The notes under the pieces: model-generated
What the model saw: the letters and a program-made list of their open reading frames with translations, nothing else
The model's database searches: none
Told to the model about the DNA's origin: nothing
Part shown: positions 54,035 to 64,000 of the stretch, piece after piece
Numbering within the stretch: position 1 is the stretch's first letter
Layout of the letters: each line of letters starts with the position of its first letter
Position numbers and translations under genes: made by a program
DNA from: Delphinapterus leucas
Lineage: Eukaryota > Chordata > Mammalia > Artiodactyla > Monodontidae
Direction of reading: 5' to 3'
Length of the DNA stretch: 64,000 nucleotides
Assembly: GCF_002288925.2 (NCBI RefSeq)
Contig: NW_022098021.1
Span: forward strand, 33,278,013 to 33,342,012

Positions 54035-54053
54035 TGTTGTTGTTGTTGTTGTT
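54035..54053. repeat. (TGT)n microsatellite
   Basis: Six consecutive TGT units, then a T run. Confidence 0.8.
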
Positions 54054-54469
54054 TTTTCCTTTTCTGTGTTTTGAGAGCTTGATCTCTACCATCCAGAAAG
54101 TACACATATAGTGTACATTTGGCAGCCAGTCAAATAGACTGGGATTCTAGCAGTGTTTTGTCTGGCTCTGCCAGCTCACAGGGGTCTTTGTCACCTTAAC
54201 TTTTGTTGCATTACCTGTATAACAAAGGCCCTTTACTTTCTTAGGTGGTTTTGGGGAGTAAACTTTCTAGATCTTGTGAAGGCTGCATCCATTGCACTCT
54301 CTTGTGGGGATGCCTCCTGAGACCTGAGCTGCTATTTAGATAGATCTCATCAATGACCAGATGATAGATCCTTTAAATTGAAAAAATTTCTAAATTGGTA
54401 AATTTTTAGAGAGCCCTCATTATAAATAGCTGGTACCTATTGGTGAAAAAAACAAATTAGAAGAACATC

Positions 54470-54546
54470 ATATATATACCTATATATCATATATATAGAT
54501 ATATATTATCTATCTATATCTGTCTATCTCTCTCTCTCTATATATA
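54470..54546. repeat. Compound simple repeat (TA)n/(TCTA)n/(TC)n
   Basis: ATATAT blocks grade into ATCTATCTATATC, then TCTCTCTCTCT, then TATATA, inside the provirus interior. Confidence 0.8.
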
Positions 54547-57150
54547 GTTAACCTAAGAACTCCCTTAGTTTAAAACAAATAAAAAACCAATTTGAGAAGC
54601 CTTATTTGTGGTCTCCACTTCCCCTCAATGCGCCTTACAGATGCTAATAAAAACATTAGGATAATTAATGTTAACTGGGTTAACAGGGAAATAAGAAAAA
54701 ACTGAAGAGAAAGTCTAGAGACTTCTTCCCAGGAAGGTGGAAATTTTAAAGGAACTCATCTCAAAAGAATAAAAATCTTTAGATGGTTATTAAGAAATAG
54801 GACATTAAATAAAATGAACATTAATGGGATTAAAACAAAAGGTTTTTATACAACGTGACTTAAGGTTGGATGGGCCAAAGGGACTCCCTATTGGTCCCAA
54901 CATTAAAGGGCCCCAAACAAGTCCACTCTATTGACCCCAGTTAAAATCTATATATTTAAAAGGCTGGAAGAAAATTACACTGAGATATCTGATCAACAAT
55001 TGCTTGGGGCAAAAGGCCAATTAATCAAGTTAAGAGATTGACAGAAAGACCTGAGTCCCTTGGCTCAACCTTTCACTGGGGATCCCAAAGCCTTTATACA
55101 AAAATAGATAAAATCGCTGGGGAATTAAAAGGAAAGCTTCTACGATTCCTTATAAGACCAAAGCTTGTTGATGGGGTCTTAATGGAAACTAAAGTTAAAG
55201 GTATTAAAGTTGACAGAATTGAGAAAATTTATAAAAATTGGTATATTTAAATGGGCTTTATATAAAATGGTTACATTACTTTTGCTTAATTATATTGTGT
55301 GATAGACATTATGTCTCACTGGGGTACTTCACCTCCCCTTGGTATTATAAGACAGGGCATATAAATGTGCCCTTCAGACAATAGTAATTAAAAATACTAA
55401 AAGAAAACAACAGGATTACTTGAGCCTGAACAATATGAAATAAAAACTGAGAACTAATATTCAGGGGCTAATGAAAACAATAATAGAAATTATTTTGCTC
55501 TGGGTTTAACTTGTACCCTCAAAAAGAGGTCCTTTGTTGAATGCCTTGTGCAAAATTCTGAAAGCGTGATAAATTGATCCTTAAAGTTCTAGAACATAGA
55601 ACTCTTGATTTTCAGTTTATTTGGGAATCTTCTCACTGATATAAAAAAGTAAATTAATGAAAATATAGTTGGGCAAATCAATCTTTTAATATCACTTATG
55701 TGGCAGACCAGTTCTTTGGGGAATTAAAGCAACTGTCTTTGTCTTGCAAATGAGAAATGTAGATATAGCCCACAATAACCTGAGACTGAGTGTAATTAGT
55801 TCAATCATGAAACCAAAGTTTTTTGAAAAAGGAAAAAATTTCCTTTTAAAACTCAAACCACTGGAAAGACTCCCTAACACAAAATCTAATTCACAGCTTC
55901 CTTAAGAATTTATCAAGAACAAATATATATCTGAAAAGTCTTTTCCACAAATAGTAAAGACTTAGTCATCTGAGCAAATAAATTTAACGTATTCCAACTG
56001 TTCTTTAGAAACTAATAAGTTTATATTGTAAGACCTTATTCATCATTAAATAAATGTTAAAGTGAAGCTATGAGATCTCAAGTTTTGTCTGTTTACATGT
56101 TTGTGTGTACATTATACATATGAGATGTCTCTATCTCTGGAAAATATTATCAAAATTAAATTTATAGAAGAATTCTATTTAATTGACTTAAAAGTGTTTA
56201 CAAATTAAATATTTCTAAATATAAAGAAAACTGGCCAGAATGAATTTCAGGTTATCCAGGAAATATTCAATATTAAATTAATATTTTGCATTAAAACTAG
56301 CTTAAACTTATTGGGTTAATCAATATAGACATGTCTTACTTTTATTGTACCTACGTTTACTAAAGGTCAATAAATTCATGTTATTTCTGTTACAGAGTTC
56401 TTTCAGAAAGGAGAAATTAACTTGGTATGATATTTTCATAAGTTATAAAATAATGGTAAATGGGATAAGAGTTTTCAGGTGAACTCTTTAGGAATAATTA
56501 TGTTTTGGGTACATCTATCTAAAATAGTTTCTCCAGATTTTTGGTAACTTGAAATTTTAGAGTTTTTGTAAGTTAAGTTAAATGATGGGAATTCATTGAG
56601 TATCTAGGTCATTTCAAATAAGATGAAATACTGGAACATTAATTGCTAAACAGGTCTAAATTTACCTACTTTGTCTCCTTATGAGAGGGAAACTGAAGAT
56701 GTTTAGGTTTATTAGACGCACATCTTATACCACATTGAGGAAAGAAATTATACTATGAAAAGGTGTACATTTCTAGAGGTTTTGGAATGTTCCTAAATGT
56801 TTGCCAATCAAGAAATACTGGTATGACAAACAGTTCACAATTACTTGCTGCTTGTAGGTTTTTTCTGGAGCTCAAAGTTTTTAAGAGTTAAAATTGTAAT
56901 ATGTAATTAAAGCTACTGAAAATAATAAGGGAAACATTTTAGTTTGCAAGGAGAGTAGGATGTGTGTTTTCAGCAAAACAAGGTATGAAGAATAGAAATA
57001 CATTTTGTTAAGGGGAAAGATTAATTTTGTCCTATAGCTGGTTATTTCTGGATGGAAAAATAAGGGACAAACTAATATGGATACAGAAAGTTGTGGAAGG
57101 TTTATAGAAAGAGAGCCCTGAAAAAGGGTCCTTGTTCATGCTTAGGCTGA

Positions 57151-57170
57151 AATTGAATTGAATTGAATTA
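57151..57170. repeat. (AATTG)n pentamer microsatellite
   Basis: AATTGAATTGAATTGAATTA: four units, the last one decayed. Confidence 0.75.
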
Positions 57171-57417
57171 GGTAAATGAATTTAGTTATTGAGAGTGGGC
57201 TGGTGCAGGACTGGAGTTGGTTTCTCCCTCTGTTAAGAGAACAAAGTTTTCTTGCAATGTTGATCTACTTTTGATAACAGATTGTGAGTTTCTTTGCCTT
57301 CTAAATGATCTGTATTTGCCTTAAAGAAACTTTTATTGTCACTTTGGTTGAGTGAATAAGTATTGTTTCACAGTGACCTACTATCCTATTTGACCAACTG
57401 TTTCAAAAAACTTTTGA

Positions 57418-57570
57418 GGGGAATTCCCTGGCAGTCCAGTTGTTAGGACTCTGTGCTTTTACTGCTGAGGGCCTGGGTTAGATCCCTGGTCAGGGAGCTA
57501 GGATTCCACAAGTCACACAGCACAGCAAAAAAAATAAAATAAAATTTAAAAATAATAAATAAATACTTAT
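57418..57570 (+). repeat. Short tRNA-derived SINE inside the ERV internal region
   Basis: The head GGGGAATTCCCTGGCAGTCC and a degenerate B box (GGTTAGATCC) are followed by CACAGCACAGC and an AAAT-rich tail. It resembles the short CHR-1-like subfamily. It lies in the decayed internal region of the 52.5-59.4 kb provirus, so it inserted after that provirus. Confidence 0.75.
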
Positions 57571-58992
57571 TATCAATATAATAAATTAATAAATAAATTT
57601 ATTATTTATTATTATATAATAAATACTTTTTATTATACTTGTTATTTAAAAATAACAAATGAAATCTTTTGATAATATTTTTTGACAGACTTCCCAAATA
57701 TCAAATTCTAATTAAGATTCTTTTGACCTCCAGCTAACTTTGAGTTGCTTCAAAGAGTCCCAGAAACATCTCAAAGAGAGATATAAACAATTTAGATTTA
57801 TTTGGTATGTTAAATCACATGGGAACCATTTTCAAAGAAGTGGTGATAAAATCTTTGGTTATATTGTTTGGATAAATGTCCAAACAGATATTCCAAAATT
57901 TATGTGGAATTCCTAAAAGTCTGTTATGTCCTGGTATAATATTATTAGTCATAATTCTAGTTATTATCTTAAAATGTATGTCACAGAAATAACCAAGTTC
58001 CTTGTCAATTGCATTGTAATCAGATATTTAACCATGGTATTTTAAGTCTTTTGTCATTTATAGACAATTACTGTTTTACTCTGATGTTTTTATAAAATTA
58101 AGATCTTCAAGAAGATTCATAACAAGGACTTTTTGACAAATATGAGTTTCTGATGATTCTTAGATCATATTACTGAACTGGTAAGAAATTATAAAATTCT
58201 AATGGAAAACCTGATGGTTCATCCAGATCAACAGGAATTAATTACATTGGACTGAATGAACTGATCAATATGATTTATTATTTTATGACATTTTTACTGA
58301 AAAATACTGGCATTTAATATTTGTTTTCCAGGAAAACTTTCCTCTTATGTTAACTATGACCTACAACAACTTGATAAAGTATATTTTTGTAAACAAAGAT
58401 GAAACATTTATCTTTTTCTCTCTACCTGATCCCTCCAGAATTTTGTTTCTCCAGCCAGCTCCCCTATGGACTTGATGGCTTATTGCAATCAGATTACAAC
58501 TAGTTATACTAAACATTGTTTTAATTTGTTTTCTCTTGTTTTCAAATTAGTTATGCCTTGTGCCTGTCTCTGCTGTACTGTGACTTTATTAATGTTACAG
58601 CTGTATTACTTATATCTGGTCTATTTTATAAGATTGTTGTCTCTTGCATTACCCAATGTGTAACCAGGCCTCCAACAAAAGTAATGATGGCTAAATGTCT
58701 CGAGGTAATCAATCACATATATAACTCTACATAGAATAATTTTAATAGTGCAACTCTAGATATGGGAAGAAGCAATAAGGGAAGACATTTCCTGAATCAT
58801 AGTAGACTAGTAAGACAGGTGATCCAGAGAATTTTAGATTATAAACAGGGCCTAATCCAAAAACTAGCACTTGAGGGGTCTATCACCAGAATGTTTGCCT
58901 GATCTAGGAATGAGCCTTCTTGGCATCATGGAACAAAATTGGTCATGAAATGCCTCCAAACATTGGTCGAATTTATGACCAAGAGGAGGCAC

Positions 58993-59440
58993 TATGGACC
59001 AAGAATGGTACCTGCTGTTTCAGTAAACAAAGGATATCATGGTCATAAAGCCAGCAGCCACTGCAGCCGCCCCCAACAGTGCACACAGAGGGGAATTCAG
59101 GATGGAGAAAAAAACAGTATTCTGGCCTTTGATAGTTAACATACATTTCAAAGGAATGATTTCAATAAGACCAGACTCTTGCATCTTCCCATACATAGAA
59201 AAGCACTAAAATCATTAACTTGAGACGTCCGTTTTTTTTTTGTGATTGGCAATAATCTTTTAATGTTCGACTACATTTTTTTTTTTTCAGCAAAAACTCC
59301 TATATATCCTGGCTCCTCCCTCACCTCTTTGGAACAGTTCCTCAGAGCTACCTGAGAGGCTGTATCCTGGGCTTAAATCCTAAACCCACCAAATAAAAGG
59401 TAGTTCTCAAATTTTAGGTTGTGCATTTTTTCAGTTGACA
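58993..59440 (+). repeat. 3' LTR of provirus 'B'
   Basis: It begins TATGGACCAAGAATGGTACC (first base pair decayed from TG) and ends TTTCAGTTGACA. Next comes AACC, the 4-bp duplication. It parallels the 5' LTR throughout (CCAGACTCTTGCATCTT, AAATCATTAACTTGAGA, CAAAAACTCCT). By eye the two differ at roughly one position in five or six, implying an old insertion. Confidence 0.82.
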
Positions 59441-59444
59441 AACC

Positions 59445-59595
59445 TTGTGGTCTTTATAAGCCCCTGACTCTTTCCATTCCCTGGAACCCTCTTTCGGTTT
59501 TACCTGAACCTGTGTCTCCTTAACTGCAATTCTTAAGACCCTGAATAAACTCTTTTCTTATTTGCAGCCTCCTGCATTGTGTTTTGGTTGACAGT
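59445..59595 (+). repeat. LTR 'A', copy 2, right part
   Basis: TTGTGGTCTTTATAAGCCCC, GTGTCTCCTTAACTGCAATT and CTGAATAAACTCTTTTCTTA match the second half of LTR 'A' copy 1 (48409-48540) in order. Joined with 52232-52517 it makes one interrupted LTR. Confidence 0.78.
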
Positions 59596-59935
59596 ACAGA
59601 GAAAGAGTTATGGAAGAAACACTTCATAATTTTACCAATCTTAAGGCACAAATATTGTATCAGATCTAACTGGCTTATTTTCTGTAGGTTGTCACATGTG
59701 TTGAATTAAGAATTTAGAAAATGGATAATGGAATGAATGTTTACTTTGCTCTAAGATGCAGTTTGATGTGGACATTTTTTGACAAAATCCAGTGTTTAAT
59801 GATGTATACGAAATAAAGTTTTTCAAGAAAATACCAGTCTAAAACCCCATATGTTTAGTTTTGAAATTAAAAGAACTCTGAAAAATTTATTAATAAATTT
59901 GTGGCAAACATTTTTGGCATCAAAACCTCACCAGA

Positions 59936-60153
59936 GGGCTTCCCTGGTAGCACAGTGGTTGAGAGTCCGCCTGCCGATGCAGGGGTCATGGGTTCATGCC
60001 CCGGTCCAGGAAGATCCCACATGCCGCGGAGCGGCTAGGCCTGTGAACCACGGCCGCTGAGCCTGCGCGTCCGGAGCCTGTGCTCTGCAACGGGAGAGGC
60101 CACAACAGTGGAGGGCCCGCGTTACGGAAAAAAAAAAAAAAAAAAAACAAAAT
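59936..60153 (+). repeat. CHR-type SINE, sense, with perfect 13-bp TSD
   Basis: The CHR element has a 20-A tail. The target-site duplication AAACCTCACCAGA is exact at 59923-59935 and 60154-60166. It forms an inverted pair with the SINE at 60734. Confidence 0.95.
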
Positions 60154-60733
60154 AAACCTCACCAGAAATGACACGAAGTTTCACATAGAACTTATTTATC
60201 CCACTTAGTGTCAATATTCATATTTCATGGTAGAAATATTAATATTTGATATGGATGCTGCTTCTGTAAAAAATTAATAAACAGAGACCTCAATTAAATA
60301 GACTTGAGAAACTGAATGGGGAGCGCTTACACCCTGCAACAATAGCAGAGCCCAACAGGAAGAAGAAAGAGTTTTTCTTTCCTGGCAAGGACTCAGCCAA
60401 TGAAAAGCTGTGGACTCTGTTTACTATATCCCTCCCAAGTTCCTTTTTCTCTGTGAAAGCATTCTTCCTTCCTTGCCGGGACCTGTAGGTGGTTCACCAG
60501 GATTGCAGACCCTGAATTACAATTCATTGTTGATTCTGAATAAACCCATCTTTGCTGGGGAAATATGTGACAGTCTATTTCAGGTCAACATTTCATATGC
60601 CATTTGAAGGTGTCATGTGATATAGTACTCTATTACTTTACTAACATGCAAAAAATTTCGAATTCAAAACACATCTGGCCCATAATGTTTCAGGTGAACT
60701 ATTGTGGACATAGTTTCATCACAGTTAGTTCTT

Positions 60734-60941
60734 TTTTTTTTTTTTTTTGCGGTACGCGGGCTTCTCACTGTTGTGGCCTCTCCTGTTGCGGAGCACAGGC
60801 TCTGAACGTGCAGGCTCAGCAGCCATGGCTCACGGGCCCAGCCGCTCTGTGGCATGTGGGATCTTCCCGGACCGGGGCATGAACCGATGTCCCCTGCATA
60901 GGCAGGTGGACTCTCAACCACTGTGCCACCAGAGAAGCCCT
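60734..60941 (-). repeat. CHR-type SINE, antisense, with 13-bp TSD
   Basis: A poly-T is followed by an antisense CHR SINE. Flanking duplications ACAGTTAGTTCTT (60721-60733) and ACAGTTAATTCTT (60942-60954) differ at one position. Confidence 0.94.
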
Positions 60942-60995
60942 ACAGTTAATTCTTGAATGTGGAAAAAATTTAGTATAATTTGTAAGACAACATTG

Positions 60996-61023
60996 GTGTG
61001 TGTGTGTGTGTGTGTGTGTGTGT
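60996..61023. repeat. (GT)n microsatellite
   Basis: An uninterrupted run of 14 GT dinucleotides. Confidence 0.9.
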
Positions 61024-61369
61024 CCTTTTAAAAACTAATACCAATATTTTTCCTACAACTTTGCAAAACATTGGGAGCATTTCTTCACATGCTCTGTTAT
61101 CATATGAGATACAGATATATTATCCATCAAATATATCTTTTTTTTCAGGATTCATAATTCTACTACCATAATCACTATACTCAAGTATTAAAGAAAGAAC
61201 ACCTGAATAGATCTTCGTCCCAGGATCTTTTGCTTTACCTCCATTCTTATTCCAGTGAACTATCTGGACAACCTAGAAGAAAACTAAGTGTACTTGTAAG
61301 TCTCAGCAGTAGAGTGGATCTTGGCAGAAGACACTCCATAGTGTAGCAGAACTGGTTATAGTGGAACTT

Positions 61370-61590
61370 GGTAGAATACACTTTAGCTGTAGAGTACAGC
61401 TTTGGAGATGGCAGTTGGAAGTTTGACTCTCATGTCCACCACTCCCTGACGAGACATTGTTCACGGGTAAGCCTCAGTTCAGAGGGCATAATAATCATAC
61501 CCACTGAGAGGGTGGTTGTGAGGCTTAATGGAAGTAGATACATATCAGATGGTAACCGCTCTGGCAAGAGCCCAGTCTAATCATCCAGTG
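61370..61590 (+). repeat. MIR, sense, host of an L1/SINE nest
   Basis: TAAGCCTCAGTTCAGAGGGC, ATAATAATCATACCCACTGA, GGTTGTGAGGCTTAATGGAA and TCCAGTGCCCGGCA are in MIR order. The right end is broken by the L1 insertion. Confidence 0.68.
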
Positions 61591-61601
61591 CCCGGCATTT
61601 T

Positions 61602-61891
61602 ATTTATTTATTAAAGATTTATTTAACATTTATTTGTTTGTTTTTGGCTGTGTTGGGTCTTAGTTGCATCAGGCGGGTTTCTCTCTAGTTGTGGCACTCA
61701 GGCTTCAGGGAGTGTGGGCTCTGTAGTTTGTGGCATGCAGGCTCTAGTTGAGGCACAGGAGCTCAGTAGTTGTGGTGTACGGGCTTGGTTGCCCTGTGGC
61801 ATGTGGGATCTTAGTACCCTGACCAGGTATCGAACCTACGTCCCCTGCATTGTAAGGTGGATTCTTTACCACTGGACCACCAGGGAAATCC
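61602..61891 (-). repeat. Longer CHR-family SINE, antisense, with 11-bp TSD
   Basis: The tail is TTTATT-rich, GGCTGTGTTGGGTCT follows, and the element ends CCACCAGGGAAATCC. The duplication CCCGGCATTTT is exact at 61591-61601 and 61892-61902. It is inserted at the 3' tail boundary of an older antisense L1. Confidence 0.9.
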
Positions 61892-61902
61892 CCCGGCATT
61901 TT

Positions 61903-62285
61903 GTAAAATTGAGGCATAACTGACATAACATTATGTTAGTTTCCAGTGTACAACACAATCTGATATTTGTACATATTGCAAAATGATTACAACAATAACT
62001 AGTTAACAAACATTACCTTTTTTTCTTGTGATGAGAACTTTAACAATTTCTTTTACCACTTTCAAATATACAATACGGTATTATTAACTATAGTCACCAT
62101 GTTGGACATTACATCTCCATGACTTTTTCATTTTATAACTGGAATTTGGTACCTTTTGACCAACTTTGTCCGTCTAACCCCTCCCCCCCTCACTCCCCAC
62201 TTCTGGCAGCCACCAGTCTGTTCTCTGTATCTATGATCTTGGTTTTTCCTTTTTTTAGATTCCACATATAAGAGAGATCATACCT
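61903..62285 (-). mobile_element. Old L1 3' UTR fragment, antisense, host of the 61.6-kb SINE
   Basis: Markers are GTAAAATTGAGGCATAACTG, GTTTCCAGTGTACAACACAA, AACTATAGTCACCATGTTGG and AGATTCCACATATAAGAGAG, all antisense L1 3' UTR. Diverged flanking copies AGTGCCCGGCATT (near 61587) and AGTGCCTGGCGTT (near 62289) look like its own TSD, later split by the SINE. Confidence 0.8.
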
Positions 62286-63175
62286 TCAGTGCCTGGCGTT
62301 CTTGGCTCTAAACTGAGCCCTCTCACATGTCCAATATCAATGATGTCCCATATATGACAACTATCCCATACTCAGGGACTACAGGTTTCACTATTCCCCC
62401 TCAAACCCATTGTCTGTTACGCTTTATGCTCCAAGGAATCACCTGTTGCCACTTACTCCCAGTCTTTTGCTGTCTGAATGATCCACTTGTTTTGTATTGT
62501 CAATTTCAATTCTCTGCTGTGTGTCTCCACCCACTGAGTGGACCTTATCTTCTTTCTCCCTAGTGAGGGTCAAAAGAAGACCTAATAAAGTTTACTGAAC
62601 AAATTTCAGGAGAAAAATCTTAATACTGCTTTATGATCCAAAATTAAAATTCTCAAATTGCATTGTATATTCTAAAGTACATTTTAACAAATAGCAAGGC
62701 AGAAGTTGCCAGGTTTTTAAAGTACTAAACAGCAACTTATTGTCTTTTGAGAATTCATTTAACTAGCACTTTCCAACAATATATGAAAAATTTGATTTTA
62801 TTATTAAATTCAGATGCAATTTCATTTAAAATTATGACATTTAAATGTATTGTTTTAAAGTGGCTAAATGCAATTAAATTTCTTACAAACTTTATGGTTT
62901 AAGGAAAATAGAGGCAAAAATAAATTTTAATTTCCATGCTTACTGTAAAATCAATTAAACAAATTAAAAAATACCAAAGGAAATCTTGCAGATATTATGC
63001 TTCTGCAAATAGAGACCCAAATCCTGCTCTACAGCTGAATGTTTAAACCCTAGTTTCCCCGCTAAATTGTTGTATTAGTAAGAATAAGAGAGGTGTTAAT
63101 GAATCCATCCATCCGTCCATCCATCATTTTATTCATTCAGTCAGTCAGTAGTTAAAACTTAACTAACATTTAAAA
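62286..63175. other. Flank, no gene seen
   Basis: Unassigned DNA with an AATAAA-like site (CTAATAAAG at about 62581) and AT-rich sequence, then the (TCCA)n run. The gaps 60167-60720 and 61024-61365 are also unassigned. Confidence 0.4.
63102..63124. repeat. (TCCA)n microsatellite
   Basis: ATCCATCCATCCGTCCATCC: five to six units with one variant base. Confidence 0.75.
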
Positions 63176-64000
63176 AATTTTTATTTTTTTAATAGATCTT
63201 TATTGGAGTATAATTGCTTCACAATACTGTGTTAGTTTCTGTTGCACAACAAAGCGAATCAGCCATATCCATACACATGTCCCCATATCCCCTTCTTCTT
63301 GAGCCTCCCTCACATCCTCCCTATCCCACCCCTGTAGGTCATCGCAAAGCACCGAGCCTATCTCCCTGTGCTATGCTGCTGCTTCCCACCAGCCAACTAT
63401 TTTACATTCAGTAGTGTATATATGTTGATGCTACTCTCACTTCGCCCCAGCTTTGCCCTCCCACCCCATTTCCCAAGTCCATTTTCTGTGTCTACCTCTT
63501 TATTCCTGCCCTGCAACTAGGTTCATCGGTACCTTTTTTTTTTTTTTTAGATTCCATATATATGCATTAGCATATGGTATTTGTTTTTCTCTTTCTGATT
63601 TATTTCATTCTGTATGACAGACTCTAGGTCCATCCACCTCACTACAAATAACTCAATTTCATTTCTTTTTATGGCTGAGAAATATTCCATTGTATATATG
63701 TGCCACATCTTCTTTATCCATTCATCTATCTATGGACACTTAGGTTGATTCCATGTCCTGGCTATTGTACATAGAGCTGCAATGAACATTATGGTACATG
63801 TCTCTTTTTGAATTATGGTTTTCTCAGGGTACATGCTCAGTAGTGAGATTGCTGGGTCATATGGTAGTTCTATTTTTAGCTTTTTAAGGAACCTCCATAC
63901 TATTTTCCATGGTGGTTGTATCAATTTACATTCCCACCAACAGTGCAGGAAGTTTCCCTTTTCACCACACCCCTTCCAGCATTTATTGATTCTAGATTTT
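63176..64000 (-). mobile_element. L1, antisense, running off the window end
   Basis: It begins with the antisense L1 3' end (AATAGATCTTTATTGGAGTA) and continues through the 3' UTR into ORF2. A - strand stretch at 63924-63730 encodes the same [16 protein letters not shown] signature as the 27-kb element, then TCTIMFIAALCTIARTWNQP. It continues beyond 64000, so its full length is unknown. Confidence 0.93.

Larger units (their letters stand above)
52985..58992 (+). mobile_element. Decayed internal region of provirus 'B'
   Basis: About 6 kb lies between the paired LTRs. Just inside the 5' LTR, TGGCAACCAGTGAAGGGA sits where a primer-binding site is expected and looks tRNA-Arg-like. The 5' leader-like stretch runs to roughly 53150. 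I could not recognise gag, pol or env domains; frames are short and broken. It is AT-rich and carries a later SINE (57418-57570) and simple repeats. The provirus cannot make any viral product as it stands. Confidence 0.6.

Noticed and set aside
58466..58663. Cysteine- and leucine-rich frame near the 3' LTR, possible envelope membrane segment
   Set aside because: Its position would suit an env remnant, but I see no envelope motif and the frame is short. Not strong enough to call.
60996..63124. CRISPR-like or regulatory tandem array
   Set aside because: The (GT)n and (TCCA)n runs are ordinary microsatellites. There are no spaced repeats.

Overview
This window is mammalian nuclear DNA, and the repeats point to a cetacean or a close relative. 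It is AT-rich, intron-dense and full of interspersed repeats. At least nine tRNA-derived SINEs belong to the CHR type known from whales, dolphins and hippos, and four of them keep clear target-site duplications. Around them lie cetartiodactyl-type L1 3' ends, older mammalian MIR, L2, L1M, Tigger/MER2 and hAT fossils, and endogenous retroviral LTRs.

One protein-coding gene is supported: the 3' end of TDRD3 on the + strand. The exon at 34373-34498 encodes the last 38 residues of the protein, including the exon-junction-complex-binding motif, and carries the stop codon 9 nt before a splice donor. A candidate non-coding terminal exon with two AATAAA signals lies at 40129 to about 40385. About the first 34 kb would then be TDRD3 intron, 34499-40128 the last intron, and everything beyond about 40.4 kb downstream flank.

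The upstream intron (1-34372) holds a near full-length processed pseudogene of TGS1 (about 24060-26985) in the same orientation as the host gene. It has lost its start codon and carries several stops and frameshifts. The intron also holds CHR SINEs at 1.8, 3.0 and 18.4 kb, two L2 pieces facing each other at 13.8-15.2 kb, a Tigger1-type deletion derivative, a MER2-like element, an antisense L1 with a partly open ORF2 end (27.07-28.28 kb), several MIRs, and an unexplained diverged direct repeat of about 130 bp (17.35 and 19.07 kb). The last intron holds a second Tigger1 derivative, a hAT element and an L1-in-L2 nest.

The downstream part (40.4-64 kb) holds L1 3' UTR fragments, including two back to back, and a dense retroviral graveyard at about 47-59.6 kb. 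There a class-I-like provirus (52518-59440) appears to have inserted with a 4-bp duplication into an older LTR. A family with TG...CA ends left two solo LTRs in opposite orientation at 49.4 and 50.8 kb. The far end has an inverted SINE pair, a MIR/L1/SINE nest and an L1 that runs off the window. No RNA genes, CRISPR arrays, bacterial-type operons or unknown multi-gene systems were seen.
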